Of a stretch of 64,000 nucleotides of DNA, positions 63,379-64,000 are shown piece after piece. Both the position numbers and the translations under genes were made by a program. Under the pieces are notes generated by a model, which was given only the letters and a program-made list of their open reading frames with translations, was not told the DNA's origin and ran no database searches. Numbering within the stretch: the first letter of the stretch is position 1; each line of letters opens with the position of its first letter. The stretch lies in NCBI GenBank assembly GCA_025175895.1, contig CM045987.1, positions 112,457,040-112,521,039 on the forward strand, given 5' to 3'. Origin of the DNA: Wurfbainia villosa. Lineage: Eukaryota > Streptophyta > Magnoliopsida > Zingiberales > Zingiberaceae.

Positions 63379-64000
63379 CTATGGCAAACCAATTCAAAGT
63401 TAAGGAAAAATAAATGTAGTACTTAAGCACAAATACGCAAGTGTAAGTAAGTAAGAAATAAGTGTGACTAACTTAGCAAGTGTAAGTATAAGTATGAGTA
63501 GCAAGTGTAAGTATGAGTATGAGTAAGCTAGGTTCTTTTTAATCCTTTCTTTAGATAAAGTTTAAAAAACTTTTACTCCCCCTTAACTTTGCCCTCTTCT
63601 TACCCATTTGCCATATATCGAAAAATAGGAGTGTATTTGTAAAGTAGGGGTGTATTTAATAGATTAATAGGAGAAGAAATGTTATATGCGTATTTAAAAT
63701 CATTGAAAAGATAGAAAAATTAAGTCCCAGCATGTGTCCCTTTTGAAGTCAACTCTTGACTTATTAAGTCCTAGGGATCGTGAAAAGGTATAGGAAAATT
63801 TTAAGTTTTCTATTCCTCTACACCAACAATATTAAACTAGTTTTTTTTTTGTTTTGAGAGAAAGTGTATTATAGCTAGTTTTGATAAAGTGAGTTTTTGA
63901 AACTACTTACAAACATAGTCTTTGATTTCAAAAATACTTGAACGTTATAACCATAAGTATGTTTTCAAAATATAAGTAACTATTAAATGCATCAATCAAG
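63379..64000 (-). other. Non-coding internal region of 1-D (partial)
   Basis: No gene. Resembles 22459-22980 of 1-A (for example the ACTCCCCCTTAAC and TTGCCATAAAT-like phrases). An imperfect repeat of AAGTGTAAGTATGAGTA units runs from about 63430 to 63530. Confidence 0.65.

Larger units (their letters stand above)
8323..64000 (+). mobile_element. Family 4 gag-only LTR retrotransposon, copy 4-b, split by nested insertions
   Basis: The outermost recognisable element. Its own pieces are: 5' LTR 8323-9637, primer site 9640-9651, gag 9892-10958 and 19427-19960, non-coding 19961-20440, polypurine tract 20441-20455, and 3' LTR pieces 20456-20924 and 56334-56557. The remainder of the 3' LTR lies right of the window, behind copy 1-D. 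Insertions are 3-b (10959-19421) in gag, 3-c (20925-56328) and 1-D (from 56558) in the 3' LTR. The left flank is CAAGG. Confidence 0.8.
56558..64000 (-). mobile_element. Family 1 LTR retrotransposon, copy 1-D (3' end only)
   Basis: Minus-strand element: 3' LTR 56558-57264 and 62955-63361 (split by 3-d), polypurine tract 63362-63378, then non-coding internal sequence to the window end. gag and 5' LTR lie to the right. The left flank is CAACT. Confidence 0.85.

Overview
The window looks like intergenic heterochromatin of a large flowering-plant genome. I see no cellular protein gene, tRNA or rRNA. Almost every base belongs to LTR retrotransposons inserted into one another. Evidence is the paired LTRs with TG...CA ends, primer-binding sites complementary to the 3' end of initiator-Met tRNA (TGGTATCAGAGC), polypurine tracts (AAAAAGGGGGAGAT), 5-bp target-site duplications (TSDs), and Ty1/copia-type Gag or Pol coding sequence. 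The species cannot be named from the sequence.

Five groups are present; the labels are mine. Families 1 to 4 are non-autonomous. They carry only a gag-like gene, and several of these genes end at the WVPK block where a protease should follow; the rest of the element is 1-2 kb of AT-rich non-coding DNA before the polypurine tract. Family 1: left-edge copy up to 1292; copy 1-A 21377-26553; solo LTR 1-B 13313-14369; 1-C 29988-44284; 1-D from 56558 past the right edge. Family 2: a tandem array of three LTRs and two internal regions, 31318-40562. Family 3: 3-a up to 7644; 3-b 10959-19421 (the only plus-strand family 3 copy); 3-c 20925-56328; 3-d 57265-62949. Family 4: 4-a fragment 1293-2012; 4-b from 8323 past the right edge. 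The fifth group is one copia element with gag and pol (TNT1-like), 45405-54426, inactivated by stops, frameshifts and a deletion.

Nesting from the outside in: 4-b (plus strand) is split by 3-b in its gag, by the 35-kb 3-c complex in its 3' LTR (TSD GTTTT on both sides), and by 1-D further along the same LTR. 3-c holds 1-A in its 3' LTR (TSD CTCTC), 1-C in the C-terminal part of gag (GCACC/ACACC) and the copia element in the N-terminal half of gag. 1-C holds the family 2 array (TSD CAACT). 1-D holds 3-d in its LTR (TSD GAGTT). 3-b carries the solo LTR 1-B and an unrelated 0.93-kb insert in its 5' LTR. The deepest level is four elements.

Signals that the basic annotation does not explain: (i) the palindrome CAGTCGACTG is clustered in the LTRs of all four gag-only families and I did not see it in the copia element; (ii) in some copies these palindromes are replaced by CGATCG-type sequence while the flanks stay almost identical, in at least four separate comparisons; (iii) short inverted repeats are conserved in the non-coding regions, one of them (CATCTCAC...GTGAGATG) shared by families 1, 2 and 3; (iv) one family 1 copy has exchanged its Gag for a small double-zinc-knuckle protein with an asparagine-rich tail; (v) a three-LTR array sits inside a single TSD. 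Together these suggest a group of related gag-only elements that share cis signals and use an absent copia (probably SIRE/Maximus-type) partner for reverse transcription and integration.
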